Assembly: GCA_965220105.1 (NCBI GenBank)
Contig: OZ244811.1
Span: forward strand, 2,542,001-2,606,000
DNA from: Bin87 sp965220105
Lineage (GTDB): Bacteria; Chloroflexota; Dehalococcoidia; Lucifugimonadales; UBA3495
DNA length: 64,000 nucleotides
Direction of reading: 5' to 3'
Part shown: one piece after another, positions 36,784 through 44,794 of the stretch
Numbering within the stretch: the stretch's first letter is position 1
Layout: the number at the start of each line of letters is the position of its first letter
Position numbers and translations under genes: made by a program
The notes under the pieces: generated by a model
Told to the model about the DNA's origin: nothing
What the model saw: the letters and a program-made list of their open reading frames with translations, nothing else
Databases searched by the model: none

Positions 36784-37275
36784 ATGACCGATTCCTTCCA
36801 ACAGCCCCGAGCCACCTGCCCCGTACTACTCCGTCCCCCAAGAGAACTTGAGCCCTGGACCGCCCACATGGTCAGCATGATGCAAGCGCTCCAGTCCGGT
36901 GCGAGCCTCACCATCTGTCCTGGGCGCATAACCTGGACCACTCCAGACAGCACCACCCTCGGCTTCACCAACCGTCAACAAGGCGAACTACAAAACATCG
37001 ACGCCCTCTCCGACATCGGCCTCGTCCAAGGCATAGCAATGGACGACCACCTCGAGCTGCTCTTCGTAATGACCGAAGACCTCCTCGATGCCACCAAGCA
37101 CAACATCCGCGTCGCCACCGGACGCCGCACCGACCCCGCCGGCCAATACCACGGCTACGTCGTCTGGCAACACCAAGGCACCCCGAACCGCCCGCGCATC
37201 GAGATCTCTCCCGACCAGGACATCACTCTCTGGTACCACTGGCCCGAAGGCGACGACCAGCCGTCAGTACCATAA
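36784..37275 (+). CDS. Hypothetical protein
   Basis: 163 residues with mixed beta-strand text (SLTICPGRITWTTPDSTTLG, LLFVMTEDLLDATKHNIRVA) and an acidic end (HWPEGDDQPSVP). No signal peptide or motif is recognised. ATG 36784 follows AGGAGATCCAACC, a fair ribosome site. A terminator stands between this gene and the nuclease gene upstream, so it is a separate unit. Confidence 0.6.
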   Translation: MTDSFQQPRATCPVLLRPPRELEPWTAHMVSMMQALQSGASLTICPGRITWTTPDSTTLGFTNRQQGELQNIDALSDIGLVQGIAMDDHLELLFVMTEDLLDATKHNIRVATGRRTDPAGQYHGYVVWQHQGTPNRPRIEISPDQDITLWYHWPEGDDQPSVP

Positions 37276-37363
37276 CGGCACCACGAATACTCGGGATGAA
37301 CCAAGGCCGCAGCATATTCGTCTCACGGCAGGCTAGAACGAACGGAAAAGGCTGGGCGCGAAC

Positions 37364-37612
37364 TCAAGCGCCAACTGCCCTTCGCTTCAGTCGTACAACG
37401 GTCTCGACCAAGGCCGTCCCAACAGTCGCCAGCGACACCGCACCGATAGTGAACGGCGCGGTCATCATGGCGCCCAGCGCCCACGCCTCGGGCTGCACGC
37501 CAGCGACCACCAAGTTGAAGATGCGGGTTACGGCGACGAACGCAGCCAAGGTCGCCAGAAAGCCGACTCCACCCAGACCAACCCTCACCGTCCAACGATA
37601 ACCGTTCATCAT
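37364..37612 (-). CDS. Small membrane protein with two transmembrane helices
   Basis: 82 residues. Two hydrophobic segments are clear: VGLGGVGFLATLAAFVAVTR and WALGAMMTAPFTIGAVSLAT. A basic tail (RLKRRAVGA) is probably cytoplasmic. GGAGG lies just before the first ATGs (37607-37612), supporting translation. It is the only leftward gene in this strip. Function unknown. Confidence 0.6.
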   Translation of the reverse strand: MMNGYRWTVRVGLGGVGFLATLAAFVAVTRIFNLVVAGVQPEAWALGAMMTAPFTIGAVSLATVGTALVETVVRLKRRAVGA

Positions 37613-38183
37613 TCCTCCAGTCCGCAGAGAGCGTATGAGAAGTCCCCACTGGCGAGCAGTCTAGCAATCGCACACCATATGTACGACACGGCAACGAGCG
37701 CGGATTTAGGGGCATTTCGCGACGCAGCGATCCAAGGCCGCCTGACTGCTGCGCCGAAAAGTGCGTTACCGCGGTCGCCCTCGCGTTGCGAAGTGCGTTT
37801 TACGCCCGCCCTAAAAGGATGATGCCCAGCCGTAGCCCGGAACAATCAGCCGCTAGCATGTTGAAACCGTCGCCGACCAACGGGGCGGCCGGTTTTTCTG
37901 CGGATTCGCAGCCACAGGGGATGTCCGCCTAACGTAGTTCACTATCCCATCCGGACCGAATCGCCAACAGCGCTGGGGAACAAGCCGCATACCCGGTCTG
38001 CATCGTGCGCGAGTCCACGTGAACGTTTAGTTATTTTCCAACGTACGAGTAACTCGGTGGATAGCCGTTGCCAGCGCTGGGGTGGCACCAGCGAACACTT
38101 TAGATGGAAAATTCCTTCGCATCGTTGTATGAAACGGGTGGCGTGATCCGAGTAGCGGTGGCAAAATTGAAATACAGAACGAA
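37613..38183. other. Gene-free stretch with one terminator-family repeat
   Basis: No convincing reading frame. At 37865-37897, GCCGACCAACGGGGCGGCCG followed by GTTTTT repeats the dispersed terminator motif, though its stem is weaker than elsewhere. It would end rightward transcription before the gene at 38184. Confidence 0.5.
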
Positions 38184-39167
38184 ATGCCGACTGATACCCC
38201 AACAGAACACCCGCCGATGCAAAAACCGCAGATGACAAAACTCGACCGAGTGATCCTAGAAGCCACGCGGGCAGTCCAGTACAAAAAGTGCCAAGCTGGC
38301 GTGGACTGTCTGGAGCCAGCCATAAACGGGCACTTAACACCGCGCGCCTACCTAAAAAGGCTACCGGGCCATGACCACCAGATGAAGGTTTTCAACAGCT
38401 ACCGCTTCAGTGCCGACCCCAGTCTGCCTTTGCGGAAGGGAATCGGCGTCGCGTCAACCGGCTACTTCACCTGTAAAACCCACGACGCTCTGTTCCAAGA
38501 TGCTGACCGGATTGCCGATGTAGACCAGATGCCATCCACACGGACATTGAATCTGATCTGCTACCGCAGCGCACTTCAGGCGGGATGGTGGCCGGAGCTA
38601 TGGGCGAGAGCAGCGCGGGCCGTCGACGAAGAGTTTGGCAAATCCATCCTGTCCGACACCATCGAAAACCTCCGCTCCATGTCTCACAAGATCTCCCTAG
38701 CGCAGCAGAGATTGGAACTCTGCGCTTTGGACGAAGACCACCAAGATTGCGACAGGGAGCAATGCAAGGAGTACCAGCATCTGATCTGGGTGTCGGAAGG
38801 ACCACCCGTCCTGGCGGCCGCGCAATTCGGCATCAACGAAACAGATACCGGAGAGTTGGGACTGTGGGGCTTCACGCTGATCCCCGGCACACACAGTAAC
38901 GCCTTTTGCATCCATTTCCCAAAAAAGGCGGGAACCAGACCTTTGGACATTGCACTCCGCCACGACGTAGGTAAGCCGACGATTTCCGGTCAAGCGGTCT
39001 CCCGAACCCTGCTCAAAATGTGCGACACCATCGTATTCAGTGAGGCTTCCTGGTCAACATTGAACGAGGATGAACAGCAAAAAGTGGAGCAAGCCATGAA
39101 TCCCGACAAACCCGATACCACGTTTGACGTGAACCTGTTCAAAGGCTCACCTTGGCGCATCCTGTAA
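38184..39167 (+). CDS. Uncharacterised protein with N-terminal Cys/His motif
   Basis: 327 residues. The start YKKCQAGVDCLEPAINGHLT, then PRAYLKRL, followed by FTCKTHDALFQDADRI, forms a pattern (C-x5-C ... H ... R..L ... C-x2-HD..LF) known in a family of stand-alone proteins of unknown function. It probably binds a metal and may be catalytic. A cysteine-rich stretch (ELCALDEDHQDCDREQCKEY) lies in the middle. It sits alone between terminators among small nuclease genes, a position typical of accessory or defence genes, but I assign no activity. Confidence 0.65.
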   Translation: MPTDTPTEHPPMQKPQMTKLDRVILEATRAVQYKKCQAGVDCLEPAINGHLTPRAYLKRLPGHDHQMKVFNSYRFSADPSLPLRKGIGVASTGYFTCKTHDALFQDADRIADVDQMPSTRTLNLICYRSALQAGWWPELWARAARAVDEEFGKSILSDTIENLRSMSHKISLAQQRLELCALDEDHQDCDREQCKEYQHLIWVSEGPPVLAAAQFGINETDTGELGLWGFTLIPGTHSNAFCIHFPKKAGTRPLDIALRHDVGKPTISGQAVSRTLLKMCDTIVFSEASWSTLNEDEQQKVEQAMNPDKPDTTFDVNLFKGSPWRIL

Positions 39168-39308
39168 AGCGGTCGCCCAGAACCGCACTCCGGCAGGACT
39201 ATGAGGAGAGTCCCGTGAAGCTGCAGCATCGAAACTCCCTCCGTCCAACGCAACAACCGACAGACTGGATTTGCGACAAGAAAACGGATCGAAAGGGGAA
39301 CCAACAGG

Positions 39309-39755
39309 GTGGTCAATAATTTTCAAAGGGCTGGCTCAGTGTCGAACGCGCACGTGGGCAACGATTTCGAAGCGGCAACTCGGGAATACTTTCGCCAACA
39401 AGGCATACCGCTCCAAAGAAACTACCAAGTGCCGGTCGGCCTCTCCAGCAAGAAACCACGCAGGTTCGATCTGGGCTCAGGCGACCCACCTGTCCTAGTC
39501 GAGTGCAAGTGCCACACTTGGACCGGCGGCGGCAACGTACCCAGCGCTAAAATGGCCTTTTGGAACGAGGCGATGTTCTATTTCCTGCTTGCCCCTGAGG
39601 GTTTCAGGAAGGTGCTGTTCGTGCTACGCGATTTCAGTGAGCGGCGAAACGAAACCTTGGCCGAGTATTACATCAGGACCTACGCCCACCTGATACCTGA
39701 CGACGTGGAAGTATTAGAGTACGACGGCCGCGAACCCGCCAATAGGTTGCGATAG
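39309..39755 (+). CDS. PD-(D/E)XK restriction-endonuclease-like protein
   Basis: About 148 residues or slightly fewer; the start may be GTG 39309 or further in, before HVGNDFEAATREYFRQQGIP. The core RRFDLGSGDPPVLVECKCHT has the order D ... E-x-K expected of a restriction-like nuclease fold, and an N-terminal Glu (DFEAA) completes the usual set. KMAFWNEAMFYFLLAPEGFR then KVLFVLRD follows as strand and helix. Such small proteins cut DNA or serve as Holliday-junction or homing-type nucleases. A 12-bp stem terminator follows. Confidence 0.75.
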   Translation: MVNNFQRAGSVSNAHVGNDFEAATREYFRQQGIPLQRNYQVPVGLSSKKPRRFDLGSGDPPVLVECKCHTWTGGGNVPSAKMAFWNEAMFYFLLAPEGFRKVLFVLRDFSERRNETLAEYYIRTYAHLIPDDVEVLEYDGREPANRLR

Positions 39756-39890
39756 CCTCGGGGAGGCCCGCAGACAAATAAGGGCCGCCTTCGGCGCCGA
39801 CCCGATCATTGCCATTGCCGTAGACCCGGTCCTCCCTCGCCGACCGCAACGGTTGCGCCACGACCGCCATTGTCGCCAACCGACGGCGAC

Positions 39891-39927
39891 GCCGGCCGCC
39901 CCCGACCAACGGGGCGGCCGGCTTTTT
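39891..39927 (+). terminator. Perfect strong terminator, type member of the dispersed family
   Basis: GCCGGCCGCCCC-CGACCAAC-GGGGCGGCCGGC-TTTTT: a perfect 12-bp stem, 8-base loop and T-run. The loop and right arm recur at 34880, 37868 and, with changes, 31708. Confidence 0.93.
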
Positions 39928-39969
39928 GTCGGTAACCCGGTACAGCCCAACCAGTAGCGCATCCAGACA

Positions 39970-40370
39970 ATGGACGGGACAGCGTGCCGCCCAGCCTGCT
40001 GGCCACGGCGCTGCTGTTGCAGACCTACGACAAGGTGAGCGACGCCGAGGCCAAGGCGAGGGCTGACTTCGACATCCGGTGGAAGAGCCTGCCCTCGGCC
40101 GCGACCGGGGGTGGCGTTGGGGATTGAGATTGAGGATAGACCCTTTGCCAAGAGTACCCTTTGCCTAGAGCACCCTTTGCCAAGAGTACCCGTTGCCAAG
40201 AGTACGCTGCAGATGTTCCGGGCGCAGTTGATACTGCACGACAAGGTGCGGGAGGTATTCGAGGGCAGTCCGCGCTTGGCTCGGCAGTCGGGCTACCTGA
40301 AAAAGCGTGGGATGCGGGTGGCGCTGGACACGACCTACATCCTGGGTCGGGGCGCGGTTCCGACTAGTGC
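39970..40370 (+). pseudogene. IS1182-like transposase relic
   Basis: The frame gives VPPSLLATALLLQTYDKVSD, then AEAKARADFDIRWK, and after a frameshift near 40110 VALGIEIEDRPFAKSTL ... LQMFRAQLILHDKVREVFEG, RLARQSGYLKKRGMRVALDT and TYILGRGAV. The 'PPSlLA..LLLQ.Y..vSD.EA...a.FDlRWK' run is the DUF772-type N-terminus of IS1182/IS5-group transposases. Both ends are missing, the frame is broken, and a 16-bp tandem array has expanded inside it. It is dead. Confidence 0.85.
40140..40203. repeat. Four tandem copies of a 16-bp unit
   Basis: Units at 40140, 40156, 40172 and 40188: ACCCTTTGCCAAGAGT, ACCCTTTGCCTAGAGC, ACCCTTTGCCAAGAGT, ACCCGTTGCCAAGAGT. One unit corresponds to RPFAKST of the transposase. 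Three extra units add 48 bases, which keeps the frame. Confidence 0.95.
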
Positions 40371-40396
40371 TGCTTGCTGCCAGGGGAATGGTAAAT

Positions 40397-40520
40397 ACGC
40401 GCTCTCAGGCTGGTTTTGAGCCTTGGATGACTGTGAAGTCGTCCAAGGGCTTAAATCGCTGTCACAGCTCGTATTTGTATCCTCTATGGCGATTTCTCAG
40501 CACGATCGGATAGCGGTTTT
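40397..40520. repeat. Dispersed repeat of about 124 bp, copy 1
   Basis: Contains CGCTCTCAGGCTGGTTTT, GGATGACTGTGAAGTCGTCC and CACAGCTCGTATTTGTATCC then TCTATGGCGATTT. The inverse complement of 62146-62268 matches along its length with small differences. It lies just after the transposase relic. From here to 40652 I see nothing else. Confidence 0.8.
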
Positions 40521-40652
40521 CCAAGCTGGTGATGAATTGGCCCCCGTACTCACGAATCGTCCTCGCCAAGCCCGGGCGGGGGCTAACCGACATGAAGATG
40601 GGGGGTTTTTCGCTACATTAAGTCTATCCACCAAAACTGAGGTGCATAGACC

Positions 40653-43600
40653 ATGCGAATTCCGAGACTACCCGCCAGACCGTGGGTTGCGGTCGCCGCC
40701 GTAGTGGCAGCCGCTGCAATCCTGCTAACCGTCATCCACCAAGGCAACGCAACGGCCAACACCGGCCCGCCAGGAACACCGGATAACACCCTGGCCCACC
40801 TGATCGTCCCAGACGGTGAGGAACCCCGCATACGGGTCAGCTGGGATGCACCGGATGCCGAGGTGTCCGACTACACCATCACCAGAGCCGACGGCCAGAC
40901 ATTTTCGGCTAACGGAGCAGCCACCACGTTCTCCGACCACACGGTGGAGCCGGGAACAACGTACGCCTACTCCGTCGCGGCCCGCAGCACCGATGGCGCC
41001 AGCCCAGCTTCCGAATCAGCCTCCGCAGATGTCCCGGACCCGCCCTCGGCGCCCGGCAACCTCACCGGAGCCGTGGCAGAACCCGACGCTGCGGACGAAA
41101 ACGCCACCGTCAACCTGACGTGGCTGGCATCCACGGTGCCAGCACCCGACCAGTGCGACACGGCCTACCCGCTGACCGGATACACCATCTTCCGTTCCGA
41201 CGGCAACCAGGAAACCGAACTCGGAACCGCCGACGCCGGCGCGACATCATTCAGCGACAACACCGCCGCTTTCAGCACGAGCTACAACTACCGGGTGGCG
41301 GCCCGCAACGCCATTGGCGCAAGCTCGGCCGGAACCTCGGTAGCGGTATTCTCGCGACCCGTGTTGCCACCCACGGGGCTGACCGCCTCGATAACCGACC
41401 CCTTCGACGGCAACATTTCACTGTCGTGGAACGCTCCAACCGAAGGTGCGGAAATCATCGGTTACTCGGTACACCGGTATCTGGGACCAGATCCCTACGC
41501 AGGAACCGACGTACCCGTCACCCTCGACGAGCAGGCCACCCAGGCCTACCTGGTGGACACCACCGCTGAGCCTGGAGTCACCTACTCCTACATCGTCATC
41601 GCGCGCAGTGCGTTCAACGTCAGCGTGCCGTCCAACACCGCCGCCATCGAGGCTCCCGCCCCACCGTCCGGCCTGACGGCTACCGCGGGCAACGGCGCCA
41701 TCGACCTGTCCTGGTCGACCCCCACGGCCGGAACGCCGGACACCTACCGAGTGGAACGTCGGACGTTCAACGACGAATGGACGAACGTCACCGACACGGC
41801 GACCACCAGCCACTCCGACGACACGGCGCAGCGCAACACCGCCTACCGCTACCGGGTGCAACATCGCAACCAATACGGCGGCTCCACCTGGGCCGAGTCC
41901 GGCAATGTAACGCTACTGGCCGTCCCCGGCCGGCCCACCGGTCTCGTCGCCACGGTGGATGGCAACGATAACATCCTGTCCTGGACGGGGCCCGAGGACT
42001 CAATCATCGATGGATACCGAGTCCGCCACCGCAGCGCCGATGCGGACTGGAACCTTCTCGCCGAAAGCGTCGACAGCACGGATTACCGCCACGTCGATGC
42101 CGCAGCCGACGTGATCCACCACTACGCCGTGCAGGCCCACAACTCCGCCGGCAACGGCCCCTGGTCGGACGCCGCGTCCGCCACACGGGTCACGCCTCCG
42201 GGAACGCCACAGAACGTCGCCGCCGAACTGGTCGGCAACGACATCGTACTTACGTGGGAACGCCCCGACAGCGCTCACATCAACGGCTACACCGTGCGCC
42301 ACCAGGCCGGCGACGCCACGTACGTCGAGAGCGAACGTCTCCCAGAGGGCCAGACCAACTTCCGCATGACCGACGTGGCGGGCGACACCATGTACCGCAT
42401 ATCCGTGCGCTCCCACAACGACGCCGGCGACAGCCCGTGGTCTCCCGAGGTGCAGGTCATGCGCCAACTGGCGCCATCGGCGCCCGCCAACGCCACGGTC
42501 AGTGTCGGCGAAACCGACATCGTCTTTTCCTGGGGAACGCCGGAAATTGGCGCCCCCGACGGGTACCGCGTCGAGTACGGCGTTGACGGCTCCGACCAAC
42601 CGGCGACAGAGACACTGCCGGCGGAGCAAACTTCCTTCACCCACTCCGACAACATCGAGGGCGTGACCTACCAGTACCGCGTCCGCGCCCACAACGGCGC
42701 CGGCGAGGGCCCGTGGTCAGACACCCTCACCGCCAGCCGCACCCTGGCCCCGCCGGCACCCACCGGCCTCATGACCGAGGTGAGCGGCTCCCTCATCACC
42801 CTGTCGTGGACCGCCCCCAACGGCGGCATTGTGGACAGCTATGAGGTCGAGTACGGCGTCCTGGACTCCGACGAGACCAGCGCCGCCACGGTTGACGCCG
42901 CCGAGACCAGCTTCCAGCACATCGGAGCGCAGGGCGACGTCACCCACCGGTACCGGGTCCGCTCAGTCAACTCAGCCGGCGCCAGCGCCTGGGACGGCCC
43001 GGTGGAAGCCAGATGGATAGTGCCGCCCGGCGTGCCCACCAACGTGAGCGCCGACACCAACGGCGACGACATTCTCATCAGCTGGAACCGGCCCGACAGC
43101 GTGTTCCTCGACGCGTACCACGTCGCGCAGCGCCGGCAGAACACCGAGGACTGGGACACCACCGTGGTTGCGGCGGACCAGACCAGCCACCGCCACGCCG
43201 GCCCGACTCCGGGAACCACCTACGAGTACCGGGCCCGGTCCGTCAACGCCGGCGGCGTCAGCGAATGGACTTCCACCGTCACCGGGGTCTGGTACGACAC
43301 CGCCGCACCGCCGGCGCAGTTCATCTACACCCCCATCGGAACCAACCGGATACTGGTGAAGTGGACCCCGTCCCTGACACCGGACATCCAACGCCACCAG
43401 CTCCGCTACAACGTGGACGGCGGCGACTGGACCGAGGTCAACATCCCGAAGCGGAAACCCTACCACTTCGCCAGCTGGACCACTGAACAGGAATTCTTCG
43501 AGTTTCAGATCCGCTCCCGCAAGGATGGCCAGTACGGCGACTGGTCGCCGGTCTCCCGGGCCTACGTGTCCATTCCGGACGCCGTGACCACCCTCAGGGC

Positions 43601-44195
43601 CAACCTTGAGAGCGGCAGCGGAGTTCGCCTGCACTGGGAACACCCCGCCAGCGGGATCCCGCACGCCTACCAGGTCCAGAGGCTCCAGGACGACGGCAGC
43701 TACGCCGACATCGGCGTTACCGCCGCCGGCAGCCAGACCACCAGGAGTTTCCTGGACACCTCCGGCGCCACCAGCACCTACCGGGTGGTGGCCGCCAACC
43801 ACGCCGGACTCAGGGGAGAACACGCGGAGAGCGCCACCGCCACCGCGACCGTCCCCGAGACAATCCACGTCTGGCCCGACATGCCCCGTAACCTGACGAC
43901 CATGATGCTCGACCCGGGCACCGTAAAGCTGAACTGGTACCCGCCCGCAGAACGCGCCCGCCAAGTGGATACCTACCGCATCTACCGAAAACGGGCCGAC
44001 GACAACCGCGCACTGGGCGCCTCCTACCGGGACCACGTCCTGGTCGCCCTCACCGGCAACGCCAACACGCACTACATCGACCCCACCGCGCAACCCGGCG
44101 TGACCTACGAGTACGGCGTCGCCGCCTACTGGGACGGCGCCTATCACCCGCTGGGCCAGATTTCCAACCGGGCCTACGCCCGGCCGTGGGAATAA
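40653..44195 (+). CDS. Exported protein with about 12 fibronectin type III domains
   Basis: 1180 residues. A basic start and a hydrophobic core (WVAVAAVVAAAAILLTVIHQ) form a Sec signal or anchor. The remainder splits into about 12 FN3 units of 90-100 residues, each with a core Trp (ISLSWNAPTEG, DIVLTWERPDS, DILISWNRPDS) and a YxYRVxAxN strand (TYQYRVRAHNGAGEGPWSD). There is no sorting signal or catalytic domain. It is presumably a surface or extracellular adhesion or spacer protein. It is the first of a rightward group of FN3, RDD and LRR genes. Confidence 0.92.
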   Translation: MRIPRLPARPWVAVAAVVAAAAILLTVIHQGNATANTGPPGTPDNTLAHLIVPDGEEPRIRVSWDAPDAEVSDYTITRADGQTFSANGAATTFSDHTVEPGTTYAYSVAARSTDGASPASESASADVPDPPSAPGNLTGAVAEPDAADENATVNLTWLASTVPAPDQCDTAYPLTGYTIFRSDGNQETELGTADAGATSFSDNTAAFSTSYNYRVAARNAIGASSAGTSVAVFSRPVLPPTGLTASITDPFDGNISLSWNAPTEGAEIIGYSVHRYLGPDPYAGTDVPVTLDEQATQAYLVDTTAEPGVTYSYIVIARSAFNVSVPSNTAAIEAPAPPSGLTATAGNGAIDLSWSTPTAGTPDTYRVERRTFNDEWTNVTDTATTSHSDDTAQRNTAYRYRVQHRNQYGGSTWAESGNVTLLAVPGRPTGLVATVDGNDNILSWTGPEDSIIDGYRVRHRSADADWNLLAESVDSTDYRHVDAAADVIHHYAVQAHNSAGNGPWSDAASATRVTPPGTPQNVAAELVGNDIVLTWERPDSAHINGYTVRHQAGDATYVESERLPEGQTNFRMTDVAGDTMYRISVRSHNDAGDSPWSPEVQVMRQLAPSAPANATVSVGETDIVFSWGTPEIGAPDGYRVEYGVDGSDQPATETLPAEQTSFTHSDNIEGVTYQYRVRAHNGAGEGPWSDTLTASRTLAPPAPTGLMTEVSGSLITLSWTAPNGGIVDSYEVEYGVLDSDETSAATVDAAETSFQHIGAQGDVTHRYRVRSVNSAGASAWDGPVEARWIVPPGVPTNVSADTNGDDILISWNRPDSVFLDAYHVAQRRQNTEDWDTTVVAADQTSHRHAGPTPGTTYEYRARSVNAGGVSEWTSTVTGVWYDTAAPPAQFIYTPIGTNRILVKWTPSLTPDIQRHQLRYNVDGGDWTEVNIPKRKPYHFASWTTEQEFFEFQIRSRKDGQYGDWSPVSRAYVSIPDAVTTLRANLESGSGVRLHWEHPASGIPHAYQVQRLQDDGSYADIGVTAAGSQTTRSFLDTSGATSTYRVVAANHAGLRGEHAESATATATVPETIHVWPDMPRNLTTMMLDPGTVKLNWYPPAERARQVDTYRIYRKRADDNRALGASYRDHVLVALTGNANTHYIDPTAQPGVTYEYGVAAYWDGAYHPLGQISNRAYARPWE

Positions 44196-44259
44196 CCGGA
44201 CCGAACGGGGTCCCGTCATCTCGGCGGGATCCCAACCCCTCACGGAGACCGGACACGCC

Positions 44260-44748
44260 ATGCGCACCCCGCATACACCAATGGCAGAGAGCCACGCTTA
44301 CCTGAACCGCTGGCCCCGGGCGGCGGCGACGCTGATCGACTTCGCCATCTACCTGGGCCTGATCGTCGTCATCGCCACGATCAGCGTAGCCACCCAGCAC
44401 GAGTTCAACCAACTGGCGATCCAGATATTCCTCCAAGTCGCCAGCGTGGCCTACCACGCCCTGACCATCCACCGCTTCGGCGGCACCCCCGGCCATCTGG
44501 CCGTCCACGCCCAAGTGGTCAACCACCGCACCGGGGAGAAGCTCTCCATCGGAAGATCCACCACCCGGGCGCTGCCGGGAATGCTGGACTGGCTGTTTGT
44601 GCCTATCTGCATCAACGCCGCCCTCGTAATGACCAGGCCCGACCGACGCCACATCTACGACCTCATCACCAACACCGTCGTGGTCGGCAAAGCGGAAACC
44701 GCCGTGCGGAACGCGTCGGAGACCCAGAGCAACCGCACCAGTCTTTAA
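44260..44748 (+). CDS. RDD family membrane protein
   Basis: 162 residues with the RDD pattern: NRWPRAAATLIDFAIYLGLI (Arg and Asp in helix 1), then HRFGGTPGHLAVHAQVVNHR, and DRRHIYDLITNTVVV at the end. Two or three membrane segments are visible (YLGLIVVIATISVAT; MLDWLFVPICINAALV). RDD proteins are inner-membrane proteins, some acting as sodium/proton antiporters, most unknown. It sits 64 bases after the first FN3 gene and 46 before the next, so it is probably co-transcribed and may help to handle those exported proteins. Confidence 0.88.
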   Translation: MRTPHTPMAESHAYLNRWPRAAATLIDFAIYLGLIVVIATISVATQHEFNQLAIQIFLQVASVAYHALTIHRFGGTPGHLAVHAQVVNHRTGEKLSIGRSTTRALPGMLDWLFVPICINAALVMTRPDRRHIYDLITNTVVVGKAETAVRNASETQSNRTSL

Positions 44749-44794
44749 GCAAAGCTCCGCCGACTCACCCATCGGCCGAAAACCGGAGAGAACC

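Noticed and set aside
31688..39927. GC-rich hairpins as integron attC sites
   Set aside because: They fit rho-independent terminators (stem plus T-run), and I could not identify the conserved GTTRRRY core pairs or an integrase.
42972..44267. A 431-residue leftward frame opposite the FN3 gene
   Set aside because: It is an antisense shadow of the FN3 repeats with no domain of its own.
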